Shown here one piece after another: positions 24,926-32,460 of a DNA stretch of 32,460 nt (position 1 is the first letter of the stretch; every line of letters starts with the position of its first letter). The notes beneath the pieces were generated by a model. The model saw nothing but the letters and a program-made list of their open reading frames with translations, made no database searches and was not told where the DNA came from. The position numbers were made by a program, and so were the translations under genes. Source of the DNA: Acidobacteriota bacterium (GTDB lineage Bacteria; Acidobacteriota; Terriglobia; Terriglobales; Acidobacteriaceae); the NCBI GenBank assembly GCA_018268755.1, contig JAFDVW010000024.1:5073-37532 (forward strand), read 5' to 3'.

Positions 24926-25759
24926 TCACAACTTCTGCCTGGCGGCTTCGTATAACACGATGCTGGCGGCCACGCCGGCATTCAGCGATTCCACTTTTTC
25001 CGAGTGGGGGATGACCACCGTCTCATCGAGCTGGGCCATCAAGTCCTTGGGGACACCCGCCCCTTCGCCGCCAATGAAAATCACCAGCGGGCCGCTCAGG
25101 CGGGATTCGTGCAGGGGAGTTCCCTTGTGCGAAGAAGTGGCCACCAGGCGCAACTTTTCGCCGCGTAATTTGGACAAAACATCCGCGAATTTTACTTTCG
25201 TCATGGGCAGGCGGAACACCGATCCCGCGGAGGCGCGCACTACCTTGGAGTTGTAGGGACTGACGGTGCCTTCGCCCAGCAATACGCCGCCCGCGGCGAA
25301 GGCCTCGGCTGAACGCAGGATGGTGCCCAGGTTGCCGGGGTCCTGCAAGCCGGCGATGGCCAGGATGGGGCCGGCTTCGGCCCGAAGCAGAACGTCCTCG
25401 AGAGAAAACTTGCGGCAGCGCACCAGCGCGGCCACGCCCTGCGGCGTATCGCTGGGCACAGCGCCGGCAAAGAGCTTGTCGGGGAGCAGAACCGTCTCGA
25501 CGTGGGCCCCCAGCTGGGGCAATAATCTTTGTGCCTTATTTTCCGCCGAGGCGCTGAAGAAGACGGAATCGAAGCGCAGGCCGCTGCGAATGGCCTCTTC
25601 CACGATGCGCAGGCCTTCGATGGCGCAGCAGCCATTCTCGGTCAACTCGCCATGGGCAAACGCCTTGCGCAGATCTTTCACCTGCGCATTGTGGCGGCCT
25701 TCAATGTTGCGCAGGCGATGCTCGACGGCCTGCTGGGCGGACTCTCGATTTGGTTTCAT
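24926..25759 (-). CDS. TrmH/SpoU-family RNA 2'-O-methyltransferase
   Basis: This 277-residue SPOUT enzyme methylates ribose in rRNA or tRNA using S-adenosylmethionine. Motif 1 is LQDPGNLGTILRSAEAF (138-154, with the conserved N and R), motif 2 is IGGEGAGVP (229-237) and motif 3 is ESLNAGVAASIVLYEA (257-272). The N-terminal part (about 15-110) is the SpoU substrate-binding domain. The frame is open to 25864, but ATG 25759 is preferred because homology of this type starts there and the extra part runs into the divergent promoter region. The 3' end of this gene is the source of the downstream tandem repeats. The target RNA is unknown. Confidence 0.92.
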   Translation of the reverse strand: MKPNRESAQQAVEHRLRNIEGRHNAQVKDLRKAFAHGELTENGCCAIEGLRIVEEAIRSGLRFDSVFFSASAENKAQRLLPQLGAHVETVLLPDKLFAGAVPSDTPQGVAALVRCRKFSLEDVLLRAEAGPILAIAGLQDPGNLGTILRSAEAFAAGGVLLGEGTVSPYNSKVVRASAGSVFRLPMTKVKFADVLSKLRGEKLRLVATSSHKGTPLHESRLSGPLVIFIGGEGAGVPKDLMAQLDETVVIPHSEKVESLNAGVAASIVLYEAARQKL

Positions 25760-25909
25760 AGCGGCGGGACAGCCCCAAGGGCGGCGCTTCCTGATCTTAG
25801 CAGCCCGGGCCTGGGGCTGCAGGCCTCCCCCAGTCCTTCTCCTCGGCTTGCAGGGGCAAGGCATGCTATCTTAAGCTTTTCAGTATCAGGGACATGGGAA
25901 GGGACTTCA

Positions 25910-26557
25910 GTGCGCTCCGAAATTATCAAAGTCAGTAGTGAAACACCGGAACCCTCGCTGATTCGTTATGCCGCCGACCAGATCCGCGCCGGCGAGGTGC
26001 TGGGCATGCCAACCGATACGTTCTACGGGCTGGCGGCCGATCCCTTTAATCTGCGCGCCGTCGACCGCGTGTATGAAATCAAGTCGCGCTCGCGCCACAA
26101 ACCGCTGTCTTTGCTGATCGAAAGCGTCGACCAGGCGGAAGAGCTGGCGCAGTCGCTGCCGGAGGAGTTTCGCGCTCTGGCCACCCGCTTCTGGCCCGGC
26201 CCGCTGACCATCATCGTGAAGGCATCCTCACGCCTGCCGCTGAAAGTCACAGCCAACACCGGCAACGTGGCCCTGCGCGTACCCAACGCCAAGATTCCCC
26301 TGGCGGTGGTGCAGGCGGCGGCGATTCCCATCACCGCCACCTCCGCCAACCTGAGCGGGGAAACCGAGTGCACCACGGCGCAGGCGGTACACGACCAGCT
26401 GCAGGACCGCATCTCCATCATCGTGGATGGAGGCGAGTCGCCGCGCGAAGTGGCCTCGACCATTGTTGACCTGACCGACGAGGAAGCCCGCTGGCGCATC
26501 CTGCGGGAAGGGGCGATCCCCTCCGCGGAAATTTCTTCCTTTTTTGCGCAGGGATGA
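25910..26557 (+). CDS. tsaC: L-threonylcarbamoyladenylate synthase (Sua5/YciO/YrdC)
   Basis: This 215-residue YrdC-domain protein makes threonylcarbamoyl-AMP from Thr, bicarbonate and ATP, the first step of the t6A37 tRNA modification. The pattern GEVLGMPTDTFYGLAADP, then KSRSRHKPLSLLI, then FWPGPLTII and ITATSANLSGE is diagnostic. It lacks the C-terminal Sua5 domain. GTG at 25910 is chosen (GGGA a few bases upstream); a longer open frame runs back into the divergent gene. Its stop overlaps the next start (ATGA). A YciO-type role cannot be excluded. Confidence 0.9.
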   Translation: MRSEIIKVSSETPEPSLIRYAADQIRAGEVLGMPTDTFYGLAADPFNLRAVDRVYEIKSRSRHKPLSLLIESVDQAEELAQSLPEEFRALATRFWPGPLTIIVKASSRLPLKVTANTGNVALRVPNAKIPLAVVQAAAIPITATSANLSGETECTTAQAVHDQLQDRISIIVDGGESPREVASTIVDLTDEEARWRILREGAIPSAEISSFFAQG

Positions 26558-27171
26558 CCCTCATCGCAGACCAGTCACGGGCCAGAAGACGCTGGGTCTT
26601 ATGGCTATTCTTTCTGCCGGAAATTCTGTTCGTCCTGGCTTTAGGGACGATTTCCATTTTTGTATTGCAGGACGCGGCCCGGCAGGAGGCGCACCCGGCC
26701 GATGCCATTGTGGTCTTTGGGGCGGCGGAATACGATGGGCGGCCCTCTCCGGTCTTTCGCGCCCGCCTGGACCACGCTTTCGATCTCTACCAGCGCAAAC
26801 TGGCCCCGGTGGTCATTACCACCGGCGGGGCAGGAGAAGATCCCAAGTACACCGAAGGCGGGGTGGGCCACGACTACCTCATGCGGCGCGGGGTCCCGGA
26901 GACCAATCTGATTGCCGAAACCCAGGGGCGGGATTCAGCGGAATCGGCCGAGCGCATTGGCGTGATCCTGCGCAAAAACCACCTGCGCACCGCTCTGGCC
27001 GTGAGTGATGAGTATCACGTCTTCCGCATCCGCAAGCTGCTGGAGCACGAAGGCGTGACGGTCTACGTGGCGCCGCGCCCGGACTCCCGTCCGCGCACCA
27101 GCAGCCAGCGCGCCCTCGGCGTACTGCGCGAGGCCACCAGCTATCTGCTCTGGCGGCTGCACATCACCTAG
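26554..27171 (+). CDS. DUF218 / YdcF-SanA family membrane protein
   Basis: This 205-residue protein has one membrane helix (about 14-38) and a DUF218 domain: ADAIVVFGAAEYDGRPS, then VVITTGGAGED, then ETQGRDSAESAERI and AVSDEYHVFRI. DUF218 proteins of the SanA/YdcF/ElyC type are linked with envelope and peptidoglycan processes, but no reaction is established. It overlaps the upstream gene by 4 bases and so is translationally coupled to it. The domain should face the periplasm if the helix is a signal anchor. Confidence 0.9.
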   Translation: MTLIADQSRARRRWVLWLFFLPEILFVLALGTISIFVLQDAARQEAHPADAIVVFGAAEYDGRPSPVFRARLDHAFDLYQRKLAPVVITTGGAGEDPKYTEGGVGHDYLMRRGVPETNLIAETQGRDSAESAERIGVILRKNHLRTALAVSDEYHVFRIRKLLEHEGVTVYVAPRPDSRPRTSSQRALGVLREATSYLLWRLHIT

Positions 27172-27184
27172 CCTGCATCCGTCC

Positions 27185-27709
27185 TTACCATCCCTTGTGT
27201 TTGCGCAATTCGGTAATGTGCGCCAGATGATGCCGCCCATGCCAGGCATAGAGGGCCACATTTTTCTCCAGCGGCACCACGCCCAGGTCGGGATGGCGAA
27301 AGGTACGCTTCCACTGCTCCGCGGTCAACGAGCGTAAGAGCCGCACCCAGCGGTCGTGCAGAGACTCCAGGAGCACCAACGATACTTCGACTGGGGTGGA
27401 TTGCGTGTCCGGCAAGTGCGCCCACAGGTTTTCCGCATACGGCTTGATGGTCGGCTCGTCCTCGGTCAGCGCCAACTTGAAGCGGATGTAGGCGTTCACG
27501 TGGCTGTCGGGCAGATGATGCGCCACCTGGCGCACTGTCCACCCGCCTTCGCGATAAGGCGTGTCCAGTTGCTGGGGAGAAAGCCCCTGCAAGGCATGGC
27601 GAAGCGCGGCCGGGGTCTCGGCGATGGCAGCGATGTACTGGTTGCGTTCGGCTTCGCTGGGCGGGCCGTCATAAGCGAACTTGCCTACTGGATAACGGGG
27701 ATCGTTCAT
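27185..27709 (-). CDS. DinB/YfiT-like putative metal-dependent protein
   Basis: This 174-residue four-helix-bundle protein resembles B. subtilis YfiT (BstA), a DinB-fold metal protein tied to bacillithiol transfer. Likely metal ligands are H64 or H65 (QVAHHLPDSH) and H157 and H161 (AWHGRHHLAHI), the usual three-histidine set. The start ATG 27709 is clear. It is convergent with the DUF218 gene (13 bases between stops). The substrate is unknown; thiol-S-transferase activity is a family-based guess. Confidence 0.88.
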   Translation of the reverse strand: MNDPRYPVGKFAYDGPPSEAERNQYIAAIAETPAALRHALQGLSPQQLDTPYREGGWTVRQVAHHLPDSHVNAYIRFKLALTEDEPTIKPYAENLWAHLPDTQSTPVEVSLVLLESLHDRWVRLLRSLTAEQWKRTFRHPDLGVVPLEKNVALYAWHGRHHLAHITELRKHKGW

Positions 27710-27789
27710 TAGGAACCTCTCCGTGAGTTTTAAGAGGAAATGAGCAGAAATGCAATGGGGAGAAGGAGCTTCTGGCTAGAAACCAAATC

Positions 27790-28572
27790 CTACCGCACCA
27801 GGGCCAGAATGCGCACCGGGCCGCCGGAGCCGCCTTCCAGCTTCATGGGCGCTACCACCACCACCGCCCCGGCGGGCGGCACGTGCTCCAGGTTGGCGAC
27901 GTTCTCCAGGTGATAAACGCTGTGCGAGAGCGAATACTGGTGCACGGGGAAATCTTCCGAAGAGCCGGTATCGACGCTCAAGGTGTCGATACCGATGCCA
28001 ATCACATTGCGCGCCTCGACCAGAAACTTGGCCGTATCGAGAGCATATCCGGGAAAGTGCAGGACGCCTTTGGCGTCGAGGTTGCGATAATCCTTGCCCG
28101 AGCCCCAACGCGAGGACCATCCGGTGCGGGCCAGCACGACGGATCCTTGCGGAATGTGGCCATTTACTTTTTCCCAGCGCGCAATATCCTCCACCGAGAT
28201 CAGGTAGTTGGGATTGCCGCTGATCTGATTGCGCACGTCGAGCACCACCAACGGGGCCACCAGGCGCTCGGTGGGAATCTGGTCCACGGTCCACAATCCC
28301 TTGGCGAAGTGGGCAGGGGCGTCGATATGGGTGCCGAAGTGTTCCGGCAAGGAAAAGCTGCGGCCAAAGTACTTATCTTTCTCGATGGTGTTGATGGTCT
28401 TGGCGCGAAAGACTTCGGAGGCATCAAAACCCGGCGTCCTGCTCCCCACTTCGTGGGTTAGGTCAATCACCGCATGAAAGCCGGAAGGCAGCGTCATGGC
28501 CCCTTGCCGCTGAGCAAACAGAAACAAGGCCAGGGCGAGGGCACAGCCGGCGACAAAGGTCTGGACGCGCAT
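27790..28572 (-). CDS. Cyclase-family protein (kynurenine formamidase-like), exported
   Basis: This 260-residue protein has an N-terminal hydrophobic stretch (about 5-22) that may be a signal peptide or anchor, then the cyclase domain with the metal-binding motif HFGTHIDAPAHF (H78, H82, D84, H88). It also has VIDLTHEVGSRTPGF near the start. The family includes kynurenine formamidase and other hydrolases and lyases of cyclic amides or esters. ATG 28572 is chosen (AAGAAGAG upstream); the frame stays open to 28668 with no sign of coding homology. The substrate is not known. Confidence 0.88.
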   Translation of the reverse strand: MRVQTFVAGCALALALFLFAQRQGAMTLPSGFHAVIDLTHEVGSRTPGFDASEVFRAKTINTIEKDKYFGRSFSLPEHFGTHIDAPAHFAKGLWTVDQIPTERLVAPLVVLDVRNQISGNPNYLISVEDIARWEKVNGHIPQGSVVLARTGWSSRWGSGKDYRNLDAKGVLHFPGYALDTAKFLVEARNVIGIGIDTLSVDTGSSEDFPVHQYSLSHSVYHLENVANLEHVPPAGAVVVVAPMKLEGGSGGPVRILALVR

Positions 28573-28671
28573 GAATCTCTTCTTTGAATCAGATGCACCC
28601 CGCCATAAGGAAGGTGCTCGCTTGATTGTTTCGTGGAACCGCATGCCGTACAAGGCCCCCAAGGACATGAC

Positions 28672-29469
28672 CTACAGGGAAATCATCCTGTTTCCAGACA
28701 GCATGGCCAACCCTGCCGCTGTCAGGGTACCAAGGAAATTGACCGTATCGTTGCGCAGTTTTCCTCTCTGTTCGAGCCAACCGCCCAGCAAGCTGTCCAC
28801 CAGCATGCCGGCAAATCCGGCCCCGGCGCAAAGCGCAAATCCTGCCGGGGACAGCACCCCCAGCAAGGCGGGAACACCGCTAACCAGACAGGAGGCGGCC
28901 AACCCGGCAGAGGTCCCCGCCAGGGTCATGCCGCCGTCGGTGCCGGCCGGAACCAGCTTCCAATTGGTGATCATGCGGGCCTGGGAGCGAAAAGCCTGCC
29001 CGATCTCGCTGGAAACGGTGTCCGACGCTGCTTCCGCCAGGGCCGCCGTCATACCCAGCAGAAAAATCGGCGAACCCCGCCAAAGATAGGCCAGAGCGCA
29101 AACTGCCGCCACTCCCAGATTGGCCAGCACCTGGGAAGCTTTTCGTCCCGCGCGCTTCTCGGCAACACCCAGGCGCTGTTTGCGGGCATATCCCAAACGG
29201 GTGGCGATCCAGGTCAAAAGAAAGACAGTGGCCAGAGCCAGAAAGCCTCCCGGCCCGGTCCCGGCATACAACACAAAACATACCCCCGCCCCGGCCACCG
29301 CGCCGGAAGCGTCCACCCCGCGGGCGCGATACCCGAGAAAGGCGAAGAGAATGGTGACCAACCCCGCAATCCACCAGCGGCGGCCCCCGGCGGGAACCAG
29401 GGCCAGGCCCTCCAAACCGGCGAAAATCGCCAGATTCCAGGTCAGCAAACGATGAACCTCACTCTCCAA
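28672..29469 (-). CDS. DUF92 family membrane protein
   Basis: This is a 265-residue integral membrane protein with about six or seven hydrophobic segments. The signatures SDTVSSEIG, GTDGGMTLAGTSAG, FAGMLVDSLLGG and LRNDTVNFLGTL belong to DUF92 (TIGR00297), related to plant phytyl-phosphate kinase VTE6. A phosphotransfer role on an isoprenoid phosphate is possible but not shown. TTG at 29469 is preferred as the start because AAGGGA lies 6 bases upstream; TTG 29538 would add 23 residues. It is divergent from ku and lies 99 bases upstream of the cyclase gene. Confidence 0.85.
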   Translation of the reverse strand: MESEVHRLLTWNLAIFAGLEGLALVPAGGRRWWIAGLVTILFAFLGYRARGVDASGAVAGAGVCFVLYAGTGPGGFLALATVFLLTWIATRLGYARKQRLGVAEKRAGRKASQVLANLGVAAVCALAYLWRGSPIFLLGMTAALAEAASDTVSSEIGQAFRSQARMITNWKLVPAGTDGGMTLAGTSAGLAASCLVSGVPALLGVLSPAGFALCAGAGFAGMLVDSLLGGWLEQRGKLRNDTVNFLGTLTAAGLAMLSGNRMISL

Positions 29470-29620
29470 TACGATCCCTTGGGGCGGGCCGGCCCAGGCC
29501 CCATTCTGTCGTACTTTAAACTTGGATTCCCTACCCAACTCGCATCATTTATAGTGCACACCATCATCTAAACTGGCTGGACCTGGAGCGCTTCCGGTCC
29601 AGGGAAGCTCGGGGTGAACT

Positions 29621-30445
29621 ATGGCGTCCGTTTGGTCCGGTTATCTCACGTTCGGATTGATCTCCATGCCGGTGCGCCTGTTCTCGGGCGCGCGCAGCTC
29701 CGGCATCTCCTTCAACATGCTGCACCGTGACGATCTGCAGCGGGTGAAACAGCAATATTACTGCCCCGCCGACAATCGCGTGGTGGAGCGTAGCGAGATC
29801 GTCAAGGGCTACGAGTTCCGCAAGGACGAATACATCGTCATTGAGCCGGAAGAAATCAAGAAGATCGAGCCGCAGACCGCCAAGACCATGGAGATCCTGG
29901 AATTCGTCAAGGCCGTGGAAGTGGACCCGGTCTACTTTGAGTCCTCCTATTACATGCTGCCGGAAGAAGCCGGCCGCCGCCCCTATGCCCTGCTGACCAA
30001 GGCCATGGAAGAGAGCGATTTTGTGGCCATCGCCAAACTCACCATGCACAACCGCGAGTACACGGTATTTCTGCGCCCGCATGAGGGCGGCATGATGCTG
30101 CACACCATGTACTACGAAGAAGAAGTGCGCAAGGTGGAAGGCTTTGGCGCGCCCGACGTGGAACTGAAAGATGCCGAAGTAAAAGTGGCGCACCAACTGA
30201 TTGAGGCCCTGGCCGCGGAGTGGGACCCCAAGAAATACCATGACAACTTTCAGGAGAATCTCAAGAAGCTGATTGAGACCAAGCTGGAAGGCGGCAAGGT
30301 GGTCGAAATCGAAAAACCGAAGAAGCTGGCGCCAGTCGTGGACCTGATGGCGGCACTCAAGCAGAGTCTGGCGGAAATGGAAGGCAAGAAGAAGCCGGCC
30401 GCGCCGGCGAGCAAGGCCGCCGGCGGCAAGAAGGCCCGCGGCTAA
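29621..30445 (+). CDS. ku: Non-homologous end-joining protein Ku
   Basis: Bacterial Ku is a homodimer that binds DNA ends and recruits ligase for end joining. The 274-residue protein starts with the typical MASVWSGYLTFGLISMPVRL, followed by SFNMLH, YEFRKDEYIVIEPEEI and the central beta-barrel. The C-terminal tail (about 245-274) is Lys/Ala/Pro-rich, as in many bacterial Ku proteins where it helps DNA contact. GGGGTGA lies 4 bases before the ATG. A 7-base inverted repeat (29577-29583/29596-29602) lies in the short leader. No ligD is in the window. Confidence 0.96.
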   Translation: MASVWSGYLTFGLISMPVRLFSGARSSGISFNMLHRDDLQRVKQQYYCPADNRVVERSEIVKGYEFRKDEYIVIEPEEIKKIEPQTAKTMEILEFVKAVEVDPVYFESSYYMLPEEAGRRPYALLTKAMEESDFVAIAKLTMHNREYTVFLRPHEGGMMLHTMYYEEEVRKVEGFGAPDVELKDAEVKVAHQLIEALAAEWDPKKYHDNFQENLKKLIETKLEGGKVVEIEKPKKLAPVVDLMAALKQSLAEMEGKKKPAAPASKAAGGKKARG

Positions 30446-30476
30446 AACAATTTTGGATCTGCAACTCCCTCTTTGC

Positions 30477-30505
30477 GGCGTGCGTTTACAGCGCACGCCT
30501 TTTTT
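30477..30505 (+). terminator. Intrinsic terminator of ku
   Basis: A perfect 8-base GC-rich stem (GGCGTGCG / CGCACGCC, 7-base loop) is followed by six Ts (30500-30505). It lies 31 bases after the ku stop. The T-tract overlaps the stop codon of the convergent rpsA gene. On the minus strand there is no T-tract, so it works for ku only. Confidence 0.92.
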
Positions 30506-32174
30506 ACGCCAGCTCGACTTCGATCTTTTTGGCGTCCGCGTCGAGCCGGGTGATACGGAAGCTGCGAATCTGCCCGGCTTGCAGAGGTTCCGGTTTGGAG
30601 GCGCTCGAGGCGGCGCCGCCCTTCCAGCGCGCCTGCAGCATGGACGTCAGAGACGACAGATCGGCCTTGGCTTGCGGCTGATTTTCTTCCTTCTCGGCCG
30701 TTGACCCACTTAGGCGGCAGGCCGCCTGAATTCCCTCTCCCAGCTCCACCCGGGCCTGCGCCCCGCTGACTTCGATGACCCGGCCGGAGACGGTGTCACC
30801 CGCTTTGCGCTCCGCGATGTACTCATCCAGGCTGCTGGGAACCAGCTGCTTGATGCTGAGCTTGAGCTGACGCTTTTCCTTGTCCACGGCAAGCACCAGC
30901 ACTTTGACCCGCTCGCCCAGCTTGAGCACATCCTGGGGATGATGAATATGCTTGTCGGGGCTGATCTCGCTGATGTGGATCAGCCCCTCCACGCCTTCGG
31001 ACAACTGCACGAAGGCGCCAAACTTGGTGAAGCGGGTGATGGCGCCTTCCACCTGCGAACCGGCGGAAAACCTTCCCGCCGCTTCCACCCAGGGGTCACC
31101 CAGGGCTTGCTTAAGGCCAAGCGAAATACGGCGTTCCGCGGGGTTCACCCCCAAGATCACGGCTTCTACGGTCTCTCCGGTCTTCACCACGTCGCTGGCC
31201 TTCTTCACCTTCGACCAGGCCATCTCGGAGATGTGGATGAGCCCTTCGACGCCGGGCTCCAGTTCGACGAAAGCGCCGAACTCCACGATGCGCGTGACGC
31301 TGCCGCGCACCCGCTCGCCGGTCTTGTACTTGGCGGCGGCCGCGTCCCAGGGATGCGCTTGCAGCTGCTTGAGGCCGAGCGAAATGCGGCGCTTCTCAGG
31401 ATCGATCTTCAGAATTTTGGCTTCGACCTTTTGCCCGACAGCGAGCAGGTCGGCGGGATTTTGGACACGGCTCCAGGCGATGTCGCTGACGTGCAGCAGG
31501 CCGTCCACGCCGCCGATATCCACGAAGGCGCCGTAGTCCGCCAGACTGCGCACCTCGCCCCGCACAAGGTCCCCCTCTTTCAGGTCGGCGAAGCGGCGAT
31601 CTTTGATCACGCGCTCTTCTTCTTCGGCCACCACGCGGTGGTCGACCACGACATCTTCGTCTTCCACTTCCAGCTTGATGATGCGGCAGGTAATTTCCTG
31701 GCCGACCAGCTTTTCCATTTCGGCGGCATCGCGCGTGCCGCTGCGCGAGGCCGGCATGAAGGCGCGCACGCCGACATCCACGCTCAACCCGCCCTTCACC
31801 ACGCCGGTCACGCGGCCCACGATAGTGGCTTGGGCGGCGAAGGCCTGCTGCAGCGAAGACCAATCGGTGGGCTGGGCAATCTTGAAGCGGGATAGCTCGT
31901 AGTAGCCCTCCGGGTCGCGCCCCTTCACCGAAACCAGGAGCTTGTCGCCGGGCTTTACGGTCTCGCCGGCAAAGGCGGTGAGCGGAAGCATCCCTTCCGT
32001 CTTGAAACCGATGTCGAGGAGAACGGAGTCGGCCGTAATGCTGATCACGGTGCCGTCTATTTGCCGGGGACCGTCCTGGGTCTTGGGGCGGGCATGGTCT
32101 TTCTCGTACTGGGAGAAGATCTGGTCGAAAGACTCGGTGGTCTCAGCGGGCTTGGTTTCCGGAGGATTAGACAT
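30504..32174 (-). CDS. rpsA: 30S ribosomal protein S1
   Basis: S1 is the large mRNA-binding protein of the small subunit. The 556-residue protein has six S1 (OB-fold) domains, at about residues 40-110, 115-190, 200-275, 285-360, 370-445 and 455-550. The third to fifth are the most regular (VDGLLHVSDIAWS, VEGLIHISEMAWS, VEGLIHISEIS, with RRISLGLKQ after each of the first two). The sixth is the most divergent and carries a polar insert. An acidic, flexible N-terminus (1-38) precedes the first domain. ATG 32174 has no strong Shine-Dalgarno, as is common for rpsA. Confidence 0.95.
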   Translation of the reverse strand: MSNPPETKPAETTESFDQIFSQYEKDHARPKTQDGPRQIDGTVISITADSVLLDIGFKTEGMLPLTAFAGETVKPGDKLLVSVKGRDPEGYYELSRFKIAQPTDWSSLQQAFAAQATIVGRVTGVVKGGLSVDVGVRAFMPASRSGTRDAAEMEKLVGQEITCRIIKLEVEDEDVVVDHRVVAEEEERVIKDRRFADLKEGDLVRGEVRSLADYGAFVDIGGVDGLLHVSDIAWSRVQNPADLLAVGQKVEAKILKIDPEKRRISLGLKQLQAHPWDAAAAKYKTGERVRGSVTRIVEFGAFVELEPGVEGLIHISEMAWSKVKKASDVVKTGETVEAVILGVNPAERRISLGLKQALGDPWVEAAGRFSAGSQVEGAITRFTKFGAFVQLSEGVEGLIHISEISPDKHIHHPQDVLKLGERVKVLVLAVDKEKRQLKLSIKQLVPSSLDEYIAERKAGDTVSGRVIEVSGAQARVELGEGIQAACRLSGSTAEKEENQPQAKADLSSLTSMLQARWKGGAASSASKPEPLQAGQIRSFRITRLDADAKKIEVELA

Positions 32175-32460
32175 GAATAAGTACCATATTCATTTTGGCA
32201 CAAGCATTCGCCACCACCGGCAAAAATCTTAATCGCACGGTTCGGAGAGAGGCAGGTTCGCTCAGCGTTCTCCCTTCACCCTGCGTACTCTGCGTTGTCG
32301 GGTTTGGATCCCTGCTCCGGAGAAATCCGTGCCCCCTGAATGTTTTCAAGCAAACACCAAAATCTTAAATCGCAGAGTTCGCGGAGAGGCAGAGAACGCA
32401 GAGATCCAAGAGCATGCGGAAAACCAAGAGAACGCGGAGAAGCAGGTTCGCTCAGCGTTC
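32175..32460. other. Repeat-rich non-coding right edge
   Basis: No gene is seen in these 286 bases. They hold the rpsA leader and several short repeats: an AAAAATCTTAATCGC-like unit at 32222-32270, a better one at 32359-32404, and the 19-base direct repeat GCAGGTTCGCTCAGCGTTC at 32252-32270 and 32442-32460, cut by the window edge. The second unit matches the inverted copy at 20523-20563. Confidence 0.7.

Noticed and set aside
24247..25256. Several overlapping, nearly identical plus-strand frames across the 179-base repeats
   Set aside because: The unit length is not a multiple of three and the frames are products of the repeat, without start signals.
25760..25864. 35-residue N-terminal extension of the RNA methyltransferase
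   Set aside because: It is Pro/Arg-rich, has no family similarity and lies in the divergent promoter region.
32167..32349. 60-codon frame upstream of rpsA
   Set aside because: It overlaps the rpsA start and lies in repeat sequence.

Overview
The window reads as chromosomal DNA of a GC-rich Gram-negative bacterium, most likely an Acidobacteriota (Terriglobia-like) genome. The Gram-negative call rests on apolipoprotein N-acyltransferase, a lipoprotein beta-propeller and a TonB C-terminal domain. The Acidobacteriota assignment is an inference from gene mix and repeat style, not from a marker gene. No rRNA, tRNA, CRISPR array, insertion sequence or phage gene was seen.

Positions 1-5112 (minus strand) hold a signalling operon: a 1280-residue GAF/PAS sensor histidine kinase, a single-domain receiver, and an NtrC-type sigma-54 activator cut by the left window edge. 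Start and stop codons overlap throughout. A 339-base divergent region follows. It contains a well-formed -24/-12 sigma-54 promoter (5399-5415) and an upstream dyad (5255-5289), both facing a complete chemosensory operon (5452-13385, plus strand): small exported TonB-domain protein, methyl-accepting protein, CheW, CheR, CheA, CheB, CheY, CheX. The simplest reading is that the divergent NtrC-type regulator drives this operon.

Positions 13461-17306 (minus) encode a YVTN-type beta-propeller lipoprotein and an APC permease with a long cytosolic tail. Positions 17529-22966 (plus) carry lnt, prfB with its programmed +1 frameshift, a block of palindromic repeats, a stand-alone (p)ppGpp-hydrolase-like HD protein, an unrecognised 403-residue protein and a CoA-binding protein.

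Positions 22970-25759 (minus) carry rarA and a TrmH/SpoU-type RNA methyltransferase. Between them lie three tandem 179-base units. Each fuses a frameshifted copy of the methyltransferase 3' end, a hairpin, and the first 8 bases of rarA. This is the most unusual structure in the window.

Positions 25910-32174 hold a YrdC-family tRNA modification gene overlapping a DUF218 gene (plus), then a DinB/YfiT protein, a cyclase-family protein and a DUF92 protein (minus), ku with a clear intrinsic terminator (plus), and rpsA (minus). The right edge (32175-32460) is non-coding and rich in short repeats, one of which also occurs inverted near 20.5 kb.
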